From: CAZPHI01 sp964586425 | Lineage (GTDB): Bacteria; Bacillota; Clostridia; Lachnospirales; Lachnospiraceae | Reading direction: 5' to 3' | Assembly (NCBI GenBank): GCA_964586425.1 | Contig: CAZPHI010000030.1 | Span: 1-24,446 of the forward strand | DNA length: 24,446 nt | Shown: one piece after another, positions 8,249 to 15,812 of the stretch | Numbering within the stretch: position 1 is the first letter of the stretch | Layout of the letters: each line of letters starts with the position of its first letter | Notes under the pieces: model-generated | Database searches by the model: none | What the model was told of the DNA's origin: nothing | The model's input: only the letters and a program-made list of their open reading frames with translations | Program-made: the position numbers and the translations under genes

Positions 8249-8282
8249 AAAAAATATATCCGACTATTTCTTTCGGATATGT
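8249..8282 (-). promoter_or_regulatory. Terminator-like hairpin at the start of the isc transcript
   Basis: A 10-bp stem pairs 8254-8263 with 8273-8282 (core TATCCGA/TCGGATA, one G-T pair) around a 9-base loop. On the minus strand it is followed by six Ts. It lies immediately downstream of the -10 box of the isc promoter, so the predicted start (about 8278) falls in the stem. A second 7-bp hairpin, TAGTATT/AATACTA, follows at about 8215-8236. Possible roles are an operator dyad, a 5' stabiliser or an early attenuator. Confidence 0.55.
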
Positions 8283-8284
8283 AT

Positions 8285-8313
8285 ATTTTAGCATTTTGTG
8301 TAATAAGTGTCAA
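8285..8313 (-). promoter_or_regulatory. Sigma-A promoter of iscS-iscU-mnmA
   Basis: On the minus strand a perfect TTGACA (8308-8313) and TAAAAT (8285-8290) are separated by 17 bases. A TG two bases before the -10 makes it an extended -10 promoter. The start would be near 8278, giving a leader of about 100 bases before iscS. Confidence 0.85.
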
Positions 8314-8384
8314 TATTATTTATTATATATTATGTAGCAAATGAATATAATGATATCAACTCACTTGATAATCTGGTAATAATA

Positions 8385-9878
8385 ATGAAATTCTCAAAAT
8401 CAAAAAATCCAATTATAATTGGCTCATTACTACTGACTAGTGCAGGTATAATCGCAAAACTTATTGGTTTCTTTTACAGGATATACATATCCAATATTAT
8501 AGGTGCTCAGGGAATGGGATTATACCAGCTTACATTTTCCTGCCTTGGAATTGTCTATGCAATATGCATGGTAGGCATTCAAACAGCCATATCAAAATAC
8601 ACTGCTCAATCTCCTAAAAACATGCACTATCTCTATGCTGGATTGACGCTCTCGGTAGTTCCCGGATGCGTAATCGCTGTTATTCTTTACCTTAATTCAG
8701 ATTATATAAGCTCGTATCTTCTTTTAAACTCACAATGCTCTGAATTAGTTCGTATGCTTGCACTGTCCGTACCATTTACATGTATTCACTGCTGCATTAA
8801 TGGGTATTACTACGGTCGAAAAGAAATAGCATTTCCAGCTATTACAGAAATAATCGAACAACTAGTTAAACTCATCTTTATAATATTAATAACAAGCTAT
8901 ATGAATCAACATAACATTAATATAACCGCTATCATCGCTATATATGCAATAATCATAAGTGAAGGTGTGTCTGCACTTATTAGCTGTATATGCATTAATA
9001 TTAAAAAGATAAAGCTAAAAAAAGAACTTATTAACTCCTCAATAAAAAAATGTATAAAGGATATATTTGTACTTTCATTTCCATTGTCATTAAGTCGTAT
9101 ACTGATGCATCTGTTAAGCAGTGGCGAAAGCATTCTGATTCCTGCGCAGCTTCAGCTTGCCGGACTGAATAGCCATGAAGCAATGAGTATTTTTGGCATC
9201 ATGTCCGCAATGGCATTAACACTTATTTTATTTCCTACCACTATTACTAATGCTGTATGCGTACTATTGCTTCCATCTGTATCACATGCCAAGGCAAGTA
9301 ATGACCACAATGCCATCTCACGTTATATATCCTTATCCATAAAGCTTAGTATCATCTGCGGAATCTATTTTACAGCCATATTCATTCTATATGGAAGTAA
9401 ACTCGGTGCCCTTGTATTCAATGAGCCTTTGGTGGCACCTATGGTTTCTGCTCTGTCGTGGCTGTGTCCATTCATGTATATCGCTTCAACTCTTGGAAGT
9501 ATTCTTAATGGCATGTCAAAGACAAAAGAAACATGTATTCAGAATTGCATTGGACTTGTAATACGAATTCTTTTCGTTATATTCGCTGTTCCACAATTCG
9601 GAATAAGTGGTTATATGTCCGGATTATTAATCAGCCAGATTCTTGTATGTTTTATGCATATATATTCCTGTCATCGTTTGTACCCGCTAAGTTTCAACCC
9701 ATATCAGGCAATTATTAAGCCATTATTACTAATGATTATAGCTGCAGGCACTTCACTATTATTATATAAAATAATAGCTGTTAATGTCTTTAGCATACTT
9801 CCAAGTCTGCTTATTAGTTCATTAACAGCTACTGTTATTTACTTTATTCTTATTATACCAATAATAAAAAAATCATAA
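8385..9878 (+). CDS. SpoVB/MurJ-type polysaccharide flippase (MOP superfamily)
   Basis: This is a multi-membrane-span protein of 497 residues from the chosen ATG. The N-terminus, IIGSLLLTSAGIIAKLIGFFYRI followed by ISNIIGAQGMGLYQL, is the signature of the SpoVB branch, which moves lipid-linked peptidoglycan precursors or other polyprenyl-linked sugars across the membrane. About 12-14 hydrophobic helices fill the length, which is normal. The frame extends upstream to a GTG at 8307, but the ATG at 8385 matches family N-termini, and the isc promoter -35 box occupies 8308-8313. No strong ribosome binding site precedes either start. It is a single gene convergent with metA, 7 bases between stops. 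Its exact substrate cannot be told from sequence. Confidence 0.88.
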   Translation: MKFSKSKNPIIIGSLLLTSAGIIAKLIGFFYRIYISNIIGAQGMGLYQLTFSCLGIVYAICMVGIQTAISKYTAQSPKNMHYLYAGLTLSVVPGCVIAVILYLNSDYISSYLLLNSQCSELVRMLALSVPFTCIHCCINGYYYGRKEIAFPAITEIIEQLVKLIFIILITSYMNQHNINITAIIAIYAIIISEGVSALISCICINIKKIKLKKELINSSIKKCIKDIFVLSFPLSLSRILMHLLSSGESILIPAQLQLAGLNSHEAMSIFGIMSAMALTLILFPTTITNAVCVLLLPSVSHAKASNDHNAISRYISLSIKLSIICGIYFTAIFILYGSKLGALVFNEPLVAPMVSALSWLCPFMYIASTLGSILNGMSKTKETCIQNCIGLVIRILFVIFAVPQFGISGYMSGLLISQILVCFMHIYSCHRLYPLSFNPYQAIIKPLLLMIIAAGTSLLLYKIIAVNVFSILPSLLISSLTATVIYFILIIPIIKKS

Positions 9879-9885
9879 TATACAT

Positions 9886-10815
9886 TTAGTTAGTCTGATT
9901 GTCATCATCCTCAAGGCTATAAGGAGTTGCCTGATATACATAATAATTCAACCAGTTTGTATACAAATTATTAGCATGGCTTCTCCATGATAATATAGGT
10001 TTTTTCTGACAGTCATTACCTGGATAATAATTAACTGGGATGTCTGGATTAATTCCTTTATCCAAATCCCTCTTGTACTCAGTATCAAGTGTCATCCTGT
10101 CATATTCAGGATGTCCTAATACGAATATTCTTTTACCCTCATCAGCTTCAACAATATATACGCCAGCCTCATCAGACTCTGCTAATATCTTCAGATTCGA
10201 ACATTTGAGAATATCATCTCTGTTAACAGCTGTATATCTTGAATGTGGAGCCATAAATTCATCATCAAAGCCTCTTACAAGCGGCACTTTCCTATTCATA
10301 ACCGTATGTTTATACACACCTGACAGCTTCTTCTCCAGCATATACTTTCTAACTCCATAGTGATAGTAAAGTCCCGCCTGTGCGCCCCAGCATATATGAA
10401 GTGTCGAAGTACAATGGCTTTTTGACCATTCCATAATACTCTTTAATTCATCCCAATAGTTAACTTCTTCATATTCAAGCTGCTCTAATGGTGCACCGGT
10501 AATTATCATTCCATCGAATTTCTTGTGTTTAATATCACCAAATACGTCATAGAATTTTGCCAGATGAGAGGCAGATGTATTCTTCGATACATGTGTCTCC
10601 ATCTGAAGGAATGATATATCAATCTGTAAAGGCGTATTAGACAACGCCCTCAAAAGATGCAATTCTGTATCCTGTTTTATTGGCATCAAATTAAGAATAA
10701 GAATTCTTAAGGGTCTGATATCCTGCGATATTGCTCTATTCTCATCCATTACGAATATATTCTCTTCTTCCAGCTTTGCCTTTGCCGGTAGATCACTTTG
10801 TATTTTAATTGGCAT
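9886..10815 (-). CDS. metA: Homoserine O-acyltransferase MetA, predicted acetyl-CoA-using
   Basis: This 309-residue enzyme activates homoserine by O-acylation, the entry to methionine synthesis. The sequence contains Cys142 (HICWGAQAG), His235 and Glu237 (LGHPEYDR), matching the catalytic triad by number. The family position 111 is Glu (TGAPLEQLEYEEV). In this family Glu111 marks acetyl-CoA specificity, whereas E. coli has Gly and uses succinyl-CoA, so the product is predicted to be O-acetylhomoserine despite the usual 'succinyltransferase' label. The start at 10815 is chosen because GGAGG sits 7 bases upstream. It overlaps the last 11 bases of ligA, so translation is probably coupled. It is the last gene of a four-gene operon. 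Confidence 0.95.
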   Translation of the reverse strand: MPIKIQSDLPAKAKLEEENIFVMDENRAISQDIRPLRILILNLMPIKQDTELHLLRALSNTPLQIDISFLQMETHVSKNTSASHLAKFYDVFGDIKHKKFDGMIITGAPLEQLEYEEVNYWDELKSIMEWSKSHCTSTLHICWGAQAGLYYHYGVRKYMLEKKLSGVYKHTVMNRKVPLVRGFDDEFMAPHSRYTAVNRDDILKCSNLKILAESDEAGVYIVEADEGKRIFVLGHPEYDRMTLDTEYKRDLDKGINPDIPVNYYPGNDCQKKPILSWRSHANNLYTNWLNYYVYQATPYSLEDDDNQTN

Positions 10816-12775
10816 TATAATCCTCCATTCCAGCAATTGCTAAGAATTCATCCTCAGTAATAACAGGAACTCCAAGCTTTGCTGCATTCTTATTTTTAGA
10901 TGACTGAGATAATGAATCATTATTAATAAGATAATCTGTCTTACCAGTAACGCTTCCAGTCGTCTTTCCTCCAAGTCTTTCAATCAATTCCTTAAGCTGA
11001 TTCCTATTCTCAAAATGCTTAACATTACCTGTAATAACGAATGTTTTTCCTTCAAGTACGGCTTCGTTATTATTCTCTTCAACAACAAGTTCTACTTCAG
11101 CTAACAGTGAATTAATAAGGCTTATATTATCTTCATCCGCAAAATAATCCACTATCGATTGTGCAATTATCTCACCTATACCATCAATCGAAACCAATTG
11201 TTCTAAGTCTGCTGCCATAATGTCATTAAGATTATTGTCAAAATGCTTTGCCAGCATCTTCGCATTAGAAAGCCCTATATTATCAATTCCCAAGCTATAG
11301 ATAAATTTGGCAAGATTCGTCTTACGTGACTTTTCAATTGAAGCATATAGATTATCATATGATTTTTCTCCAAAGCCATCCATATTAACTATTTCTTCTC
11401 TATATTCTTTGATATGGTATAAATCCGCGAATGATTTAAGTATACCTCGTTGAATGAATTTTTCAAGTGTTGCTTCTGACAAGCCATCAATATTCATTGC
11501 ATCACGTCCAACATAATGTTCAAAGCCCTTAATATGCTTCGCCTGACATCTTTCATTCATACAATATAGGGATTTAACACCATTCTGATTCTTTATATTA
11601 GTTTCATGACCACATACAGGACATACCTTTGGGATATCTACTTTGCCACTTTTTGTAAGATTATCTGCTATCTGTGGAATTATCATATTCGCTTTATATA
11701 CAACAATTGTATCTCCAATTCCAAGCTTTAGATTTTCCATAATACTAATATTGTGGACACTTGCACGACTTACATTAGTTCCCTCTAAGTCCACTGTATC
11801 AAATATAGCAACCGGATTAATCAAACCTGTTCTTGAAGGGCTCCACTCAATCTCTCTAAGTACAGTTTCTTTAGTTTCATCTGTCCATTTGAATGCAAAT
11901 GCATTCCTTGGGAACTTAGCAGTCATTCCAAGCGAATCACCATATGCAATATCATCATATAGAATAACCAAACCATCGGATGGGAAATCATTCTCAATTA
12001 TTTTACTTTCAAACTCACTTACTGCATCTCTAATATTATCTTTATCTACTTCCTTATGGTAAACAACAGTAAATCCCTGCTTTTCCAGCCACAAAAATTG
12101 TTCTTTTCTAGAATTATTAAAATCCACTCCATCCGCTTTAACAAGTGAGAACGCAAAGAAATTAACATTACGTTCTTTTGTGATCTTGTTATTCAACTGA
12201 CGTACAGAACCACTGCATAGATTACGAGGATTCTTATACTTTGCATCTGCATCAGCTATCTCCTCATTAATTCTATTAAAATCACTATATTTTATTACAG
12301 CTTCACCTCGTAATATAAGTTCACCCTTATAAGCGATATTAACTGGTACATTAGCGAAAACTTTGGCATTATTAGTAATTACCTCACCGACTTCGCCATT
12401 ACCACGTGTTACGGCCTTAACCAATTCCCCACCATTATAAGTAAGTACAATTGTAAGTCCATCAAGTTTCCATGAAAGAAGTGCTTTTTGATTACCAACC
12501 CATTGCTCTAGAACGCCTACATCCTTCGTCTTATCAAGACTGAGCATAGGTTTTTCGTGTCTTTCCTTAGGCAGTTCACTAACAACCTCATAGCCAACAT
12601 TAACTGTTGGACTAGATGACATTACATAGCCTGTTTCTTTTTCTAACTTTAATAATTCATCATAAAGACTGTCATATTCAAAATTCGTCATTATCTCTTC
12701 GCTGCCGGAATAATAGCATTTGCCTGCCTTATTAAGCAATTCAACTAACTCTTTAATTCTATCTAATCTATCCAT
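10805..12775 (-). CDS. ligA: NAD+-dependent DNA ligase LigA, divergent Lachnospiraceae-type
   Basis: This 656-residue enzyme seals nicks using NAD+. The domains in order are an N-terminal NMN-binding Ia domain, an adenylation domain with the AMP lysine in SWKLDG (Lys103), an OB fold, a Cys4 zinc finger (CPVC ... CMNERC, about 385-410), helix-hairpin-helix repeats (about 430-560) and a C-terminal BRCT domain (about 577-648). The length is normal. Several usually rigid motifs differ: TRGDG is TRGNG, KLDGLA is KLDGLT, VGRTG is PSRTG, and the D of the DAEYD motif is Asn (NFEYD). The ATG at 12775 has GGAG seven bases upstream, better than the frame's earlier start at 12799. It follows rluF by 24 bases and overlaps metA. 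Confidence 0.95.
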   Translation of the reverse strand: MDRLDRIKELVELLNKAGKCYYSGSEEIMTNFEYDSLYDELLKLEKETGYVMSSSPTVNVGYEVVSELPKERHEKPMLSLDKTKDVGVLEQWVGNQKALLSWKLDGLTIVLTYNGGELVKAVTRGNGEVGEVITNNAKVFANVPVNIAYKGELILRGEAVIKYSDFNRINEEIADADAKYKNPRNLCSGSVRQLNNKITKERNVNFFAFSLVKADGVDFNNSRKEQFLWLEKQGFTVVYHKEVDKDNIRDAVSEFESKIIENDFPSDGLVILYDDIAYGDSLGMTAKFPRNAFAFKWTDETKETVLREIEWSPSRTGLINPVAIFDTVDLEGTNVSRASVHNISIMENLKLGIGDTIVVYKANMIIPQIADNLTKSGKVDIPKVCPVCGHETNIKNQNGVKSLYCMNERCQAKHIKGFEHYVGRDAMNIDGLSEATLEKFIQRGILKSFADLYHIKEYREEIVNMDGFGEKSYDNLYASIEKSRKTNLAKFIYSLGIDNIGLSNAKMLAKHFDNNLNDIMAADLEQLVSIDGIGEIIAQSIVDYFADEDNISLINSLLAEVELVVEENNNEAVLEGKTFVITGNVKHFENRNQLKELIERLGGKTTGSVTGKTDYLINNDSLSQSSKNKNAAKLGVPVITEDEFLAIAGMEDYNAN

Positions 12776-12799
12776 TCTAATCTCCACACAATTCAACAA

Positions 12800-13513
12800 T
12801 TATTTTTTCTTATCAAGCATATCAGTTAATGTCTTAAGCTCACTTCCACTTATTTCCCTGTATGTTCCTTCTTTAAGATTGCCAAGTTCTATATTCATTA
12901 TTCTAACTCTTTTTAATGTAATAACCTTATATCCAAGGCATTCACACATTCTTCTAATTTGCCGGTTAAGCCCCTGTACGAGAATTATTGTGAATGTCTT
13001 CAATCCAGTTTGCTCAACTCTGCAGGGTGCAGTTGTTTTATCTAACTCTTTAATATACAGGCCATTAGACATTGCATCAACAAAATCCTTTGTAACAGCT
13101 TTATTAACTGTAACTACATATTCTTTTTCATGATAATTAGAAGCATCAGTCACTTTTTTTGCAACATCTCCCATATTAGTCATAAGTATAAGTCCCTGTG
13201 AATCCTTATCAAGTCTTCCAACTGGATAGATTCTTTTATCATAACCAATATAATCAACAATATTATTTTTATTATGACTGTCACTTGCACTGCAGATTAC
13301 ACCTCTTGGCTTGTTAAAAGCCAGCAGCACATCCGTTTTTCTTATCTCGATAATTTTGCCATCCAGTGTTACTGTCTGTCCATCTGTCACACGACATCCT
13401 GCAAAAGCAGCTACTCCATCTATAAGCACTCTTCCTTCAAGGACTAATTCATCCGCTCTGCGACGTGAACACACACCTGCTTCACTCAAATACTTGTTAA
13501 TTCTCAAATCCAT
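12800..13513 (-). CDS. rluF: 23S rRNA pseudouridine synthase, RluF-like (RsuA family)
   Basis: This 237-residue protein has an N-terminal S4 RNA-binding domain (LRINKYLSEAGVCSRRRADELV) followed by the RsuA/RluB/RluF catalytic fold. The catalytic Asp is in GRLDKDSQGL, and FNKPRGV and LVQGLNRQIRRMCECLGYKV are family blocks. The phrases NNIVDYIGYDKRIYPVGRLD and YHEKEYVVTVNK follow E. coli RluF closely, which modifies U2604 of 23S rRNA; the target here is inferred. The ATG at 13513 is chosen over one four codons upstream because GGAG stands about seven bases before it. It is the second gene of the operon, 44 bases after an unknown anchored protein and 24 bases before ligA. Confidence 0.9.
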   Translation of the reverse strand: MDLRINKYLSEAGVCSRRRADELVLEGRVLIDGVAAFAGCRVTDGQTVTLDGKIIEIRKTDVLLAFNKPRGVICSASDSHNKNNIVDYIGYDKRIYPVGRLDKDSQGLILMTNMGDVAKKVTDASNYHEKEYVVTVNKAVTKDFVDAMSNGLYIKELDKTTAPCRVEQTGLKTFTIILVQGLNRQIRRMCECLGYKVITLKRVRIMNIELGNLKEGTYREISGSELKTLTDMLDKKK

Positions 13514-13557
13514 TCTTATCTCCATACCTAATGCATTAGCATCATATCTGTTATAAA

Positions 13558-14265
13558 CTACTGCAATGAAATAAGCAAATTACGTAAATTGGCGTCTTTA
13601 TTCACTGCATTATCATATTCCTGCATAACTTTGTTAGTAAGATTACTTGCATAAGTCCCTTTGAATATCATCTGATTATACTCTTTGATTTCATCACTGA
13701 CATTCTTCTCTGATATATAGATATTACCACTATTATCAGTATTAACATAGTAATAATCAATGACAGGCAGCAATGTATCAATATTATTAATACCTACCTT
13801 TGCTGTCGCAATAACAATATATGTTTTATCAGACATTCCACCTATTATATAACAATTAATATCTTGAACTTTATTCGCATACTCCGCATAAAGCCTTTTA
13901 TACATCTTATTCATATTCTCATAATTATCATAATAATGTTGTACTTTCGATGTATCCCCTGTTAGCAGTGAATTATAAAAGGATGAAATCATATTGCATA
14001 TATCACTTCTGCCATTCAAAACGAAGGTTTTGGCATTAACAACTGTATCTGCATTGTTAACAACCCTGGTTTCATTACTGTCATTATCAGTAATTACCAC
14101 TTCACCATCTCTAATCACAACTTCTTTATTACCTTCATCCTTAACGATATCCCTAGGGTAGAATGCAGCTACAAGAACTATTATCGCAAGGATCATAATG
14201 GGCAGTGCCCCGTATTTTAAATTCGAGAGATATTTTTTAATTATATCTCTAAAAACCTTTTTCAA
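13558..14265 (-). CDS. Uncharacterised single-pass membrane protein
   Basis: I do not recognise this protein (about 235 residues). A short basic N-terminus (MKKVFRDIIKKYLSNLKYG) leads into one hydrophobic helix (GALPIMILAIIVLVAAF), so it is probably anchored with its C-terminal domain outside. After a charged linker, residues from about 85 (ICNMISSFYNSLLTGDTSKVQHYYD) to 195 alternate helices and beta-rich stretches in a way that resembles NTF2-like extracellular domains; this is a guess from pattern. The likely start is the TTG at 14265, which has GGGAGAG five bases upstream; a GTG at 14283 is in frame but has no ribosome binding site. It heads the operon with rluF, ligA and metA, from a promoter at 14332-14360. 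Confidence 0.75.
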   Translation of the reverse strand: MKKVFRDIIKKYLSNLKYGALPIMILAIIVLVAAFYPRDIVKDEGNKEVVIRDGEVVITDNDSNETRVVNNADTVVNAKTFVLNGRSDICNMISSFYNSLLTGDTSKVQHYYDNYENMNKMYKRLYAEYANKVQDINCYIIGGMSDKTYIVIATAKVGINNIDTLLPVIDYYYVNTDNSGNIYISEKNVSDEIKEYNQMIFKGTYASNLTNKVMQEYDNAVNKDANLRNLLISLQ

Positions 14266-14292
14266 TTTTACTCTCCCTTTCACGTATAAAGT

Positions 14293-14338
14293 AAAAAATA
14301 AGATAACTTATAGTTAAGAAACCTATAAGTTATCTTAT
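14293..14338 (-). terminator. 16-bp perfect dyad with T-run: terminator and possible operator
   Basis: Arms 14298-14313 and 14323-14338 are perfect inverted repeats of 16 bp around a 9-base loop. On the minus strand the second arm runs into six Ts, so transcripts arriving from the DUF5688 gene upstream would meet an intrinsic terminator. The distal arm also contains the -10 box of the downstream operon promoter, whose start site falls at about 14325, just inside the dyad. Locally initiated RNA would lack most of the first arm and could escape termination. Confidence 0.75.
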
Positions 14339-14360
14339 CAGAATTTGAGCTTGGTATCAA
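14332..14360 (-). promoter_or_regulatory. Sigma-A extended -10 promoter of the rluF-ligA-metA operon
   Basis: On the minus strand TTGATA (14355-14360) and TAAGAT (14332-14337) are separated by 17 bases, with TG one base before the -10. The predicted start is about 14325, with a leader of about 60 bases before the TTG of the first gene. The -10 lies in one arm of the 16-bp dyad. Confidence 0.75.
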
Positions 14361-14380
14361 TAAATATATAAATTCTTTTA

Positions 14381-14409
14381 TTGCACAACAATTATATTTA
14401 TTGTAATAT
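14381..14409 (+). promoter_or_regulatory. Promoter of tRNA-Arg
   Basis: TTGCAC (14381-14386) and TAATAT (14404-14409) are separated by 17 bases on the plus strand. The start would be near 14416, giving a 5' leader of about 14 bases to be removed by RNase P. Confidence 0.7.
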
Positions 14410-14429
14410 ATGTAAGGTGATTTATCAAT

Positions 14430-14502
14430 GTGCACATAGCTCAGTGGATAGAGCGTTCGTCTCCGGAACGAAAGGTCGTGGGTTCGACTCCCATTGTGCA
14501 CA
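14430..14502 (+). tRNA. tRNA-Arg (anticodon CCG)
   Basis: A full cloverleaf can be folded by eye. The acceptor stem is GTGCACA (14430-14436) with TGTGCAC (14495-14501), and the D arm is GCTC/GAGC. The anticodon stem TTCGT/ACGAA holds loop CTCCGGA with anticodon CCG at 14463-14465. The T arm is GTGGG-TTCGACT-CCCAT. The discriminator base is A at 14502 and the CCA end is not encoded. It reads CGG, a rare codon in such an AT-rich genome. The minus strand here is the expected 3' untranslated region of the neighbouring DUF5688 gene. Confidence 0.97.
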
Positions 14503-14509
14503 TTATATA

Positions 14510-15427
14510 TTACAAAGTTATCATTCTGTCAGCTCTAGAATATACATATACATTATCTGATAGAATCTCTTCTGGGGCAACGCCATCAATATTAACTTCT
14601 CTAACCATATTCTCTAATTGATTCTTATTAATCTGTGATATAGCCGGAATCAAAATAACTTCATGAATGCTGCTTGGCAATATATACACATCACTATCCA
14701 TCTTATCTGCAAAATCACTTAATTTATCATCATAAAACATGCATGCTGCACCATTAATCTTGTCTGCATTAGTCATTACATACATGTCACATGGTTCATC
14801 TTCATTATTAATTATATGAAGTATCTCGTCCTCGTCAGCTTTAATATCACTTTCATTAAATAACTCCATTATAATATCACTCATTCTTGTTATCCTGCAT
14901 TCTAATAACTTTGGTGTATTATCTAATGCCACCTTATATAATTCATCTAAAGTAATATTCCATGTTGATAAATGCGAATTATGAATTAATACTGTTGCAT
15001 TACCTATGCTCTCATCCTTTATAATGCAGTAGAATACAACTGCCAAGTCAAGAATTCTCTTGTGCGGCAAAGTCTCTAATAACTTGACATTCTGCTCATA
15101 ATTAATAACCTTATACGCAATTAGATTCTTTACTTTCATAAAATCATCAAAGAAATCAATCTTAATATCCATCTTATCCATGCTATTGTTATATAGTGTC
15201 ATAATGCATTCTATTATAGTATCTATATTAACTCCGCTGATATATTCATTATAGAATGCTTCAAGATATATCGTAGGTGATACATTCTTACTATTCAACA
15301 TTATTACCAAACCATCTAATTCAGTTCCATTATTCTTAATCACATGATTAATGCACACCTTTCCCTCCTCTCCTATTTCATTCTTTGCGTACTTCAGTAC
15401 ATAATCCTTAAATTCTTCGTAATTCAT
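14510..15427 (-). CDS. DUF5688 family protein
   Basis: This 305-residue soluble protein has no signal peptide or membrane helix. The N-terminal pattern fits the DUF5688 family, which I know mainly from Lachnospiraceae and whose function is not known to me: VCINHVIKNNGTELDGLVI, then SPTIYLEAFYNEYISG, then IDTIIECIMTLY. It also has a conserved-looking central block (HKRILDLAVVFYCIIKDESIGNATVLIHNSHLSTWNITLDELY) and an acidic stretch (ESDIKADEDEILHIINNEDEP). The ATG follows AAAGGAAG. Only 7 bases separate its stop from the 3' end of the tRNA-Arg gene on the other strand, and no terminator lies before the tRNA. Confidence 0.85.
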   Translation of the reverse strand: MNYEEFKDYVLKYAKNEIGEEGKVCINHVIKNNGTELDGLVIMLNSKNVSPTIYLEAFYNEYISGVNIDTIIECIMTLYNNSMDKMDIKIDFFDDFMKVKNLIAYKVINYEQNVKLLETLPHKRILDLAVVFYCIIKDESIGNATVLIHNSHLSTWNITLDELYKVALDNTPKLLECRITRMSDIIMELFNESDIKADEDEILHIINNEDEPCDMYVMTNADKINGAACMFYDDKLSDFADKMDSDVYILPSSIHEVILIPAISQINKNQLENMVREVNIDGVAPEEILSDNVYVYSRADRMITL

Positions 15428-15529
15428 ATATTCTTCCTTTCATAAATAATATTATAATCCCTGCCTCTTCAACGCAGAATTATTCAAATAAAATAAAATT
15501 AAAAAAATAAAAAAGTGGAAAACTATTAT

Positions 15530-15717
15530 ACATATACATGTATTAATAATAATGATAGTCTATATAAGACTAAATTGAATTCACTAATATAGTGAATGAA
15601 TGATGTTCATATGTTTTGTATAATATGAACTAATATTTGTAATCAGATAATCTACTGATTATAAGAAATGTATGTGCCATCAAGCACGTATGTTATATAA
15701 GTTATGATATAACATTA
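15530..15717. repeat. Chain of seven short hairpins in the DUF5688-spoIIP gap
   Basis: The 385-base gene-free stretch 15428-15812 holds seven consecutive inverted repeats, each of different sequence. They lie at 15530-15545 (6 bp), 15558-15574 (6 bp), 15581-15599 (8 bp, loop 3), 15607-15632 (8 bp, loop 10), 15642-15663 (7 bp, loop 8), 15672-15693 (8 bp with two G-T pairs, loop 6) and 15692-15717 (9 bp, loop 8). Spacers are 0 to 12 bases. The rest of the stretch is AT-rich homopolymer-like sequence. No small gene, riboswitch or tRNA fold was recognised in it. Confidence 0.7.
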
Positions 15718-15812
15718 GCCATATGTTGTCAATAAGTAAAAATATATTTTTTAATTTTTTTTATTGGCATCGCATATTATATATTAATACTACAAAAAGG
15801 CGATATAATTAC

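Noticed and set aside
8307..8384. 26-codon upstream extension of the SpoVB-like protein from a GTG start
   Set aside because: It has no ribosome binding site, overlaps the isc promoter and does not match family N-termini, which begin near the ATG at 8385.
14280..14501. Minus-strand open frame over the tRNA
   Set aside because: It is the complement of tRNA-Arg plus the dyad region, has no ribosome binding site and no family resemblance.
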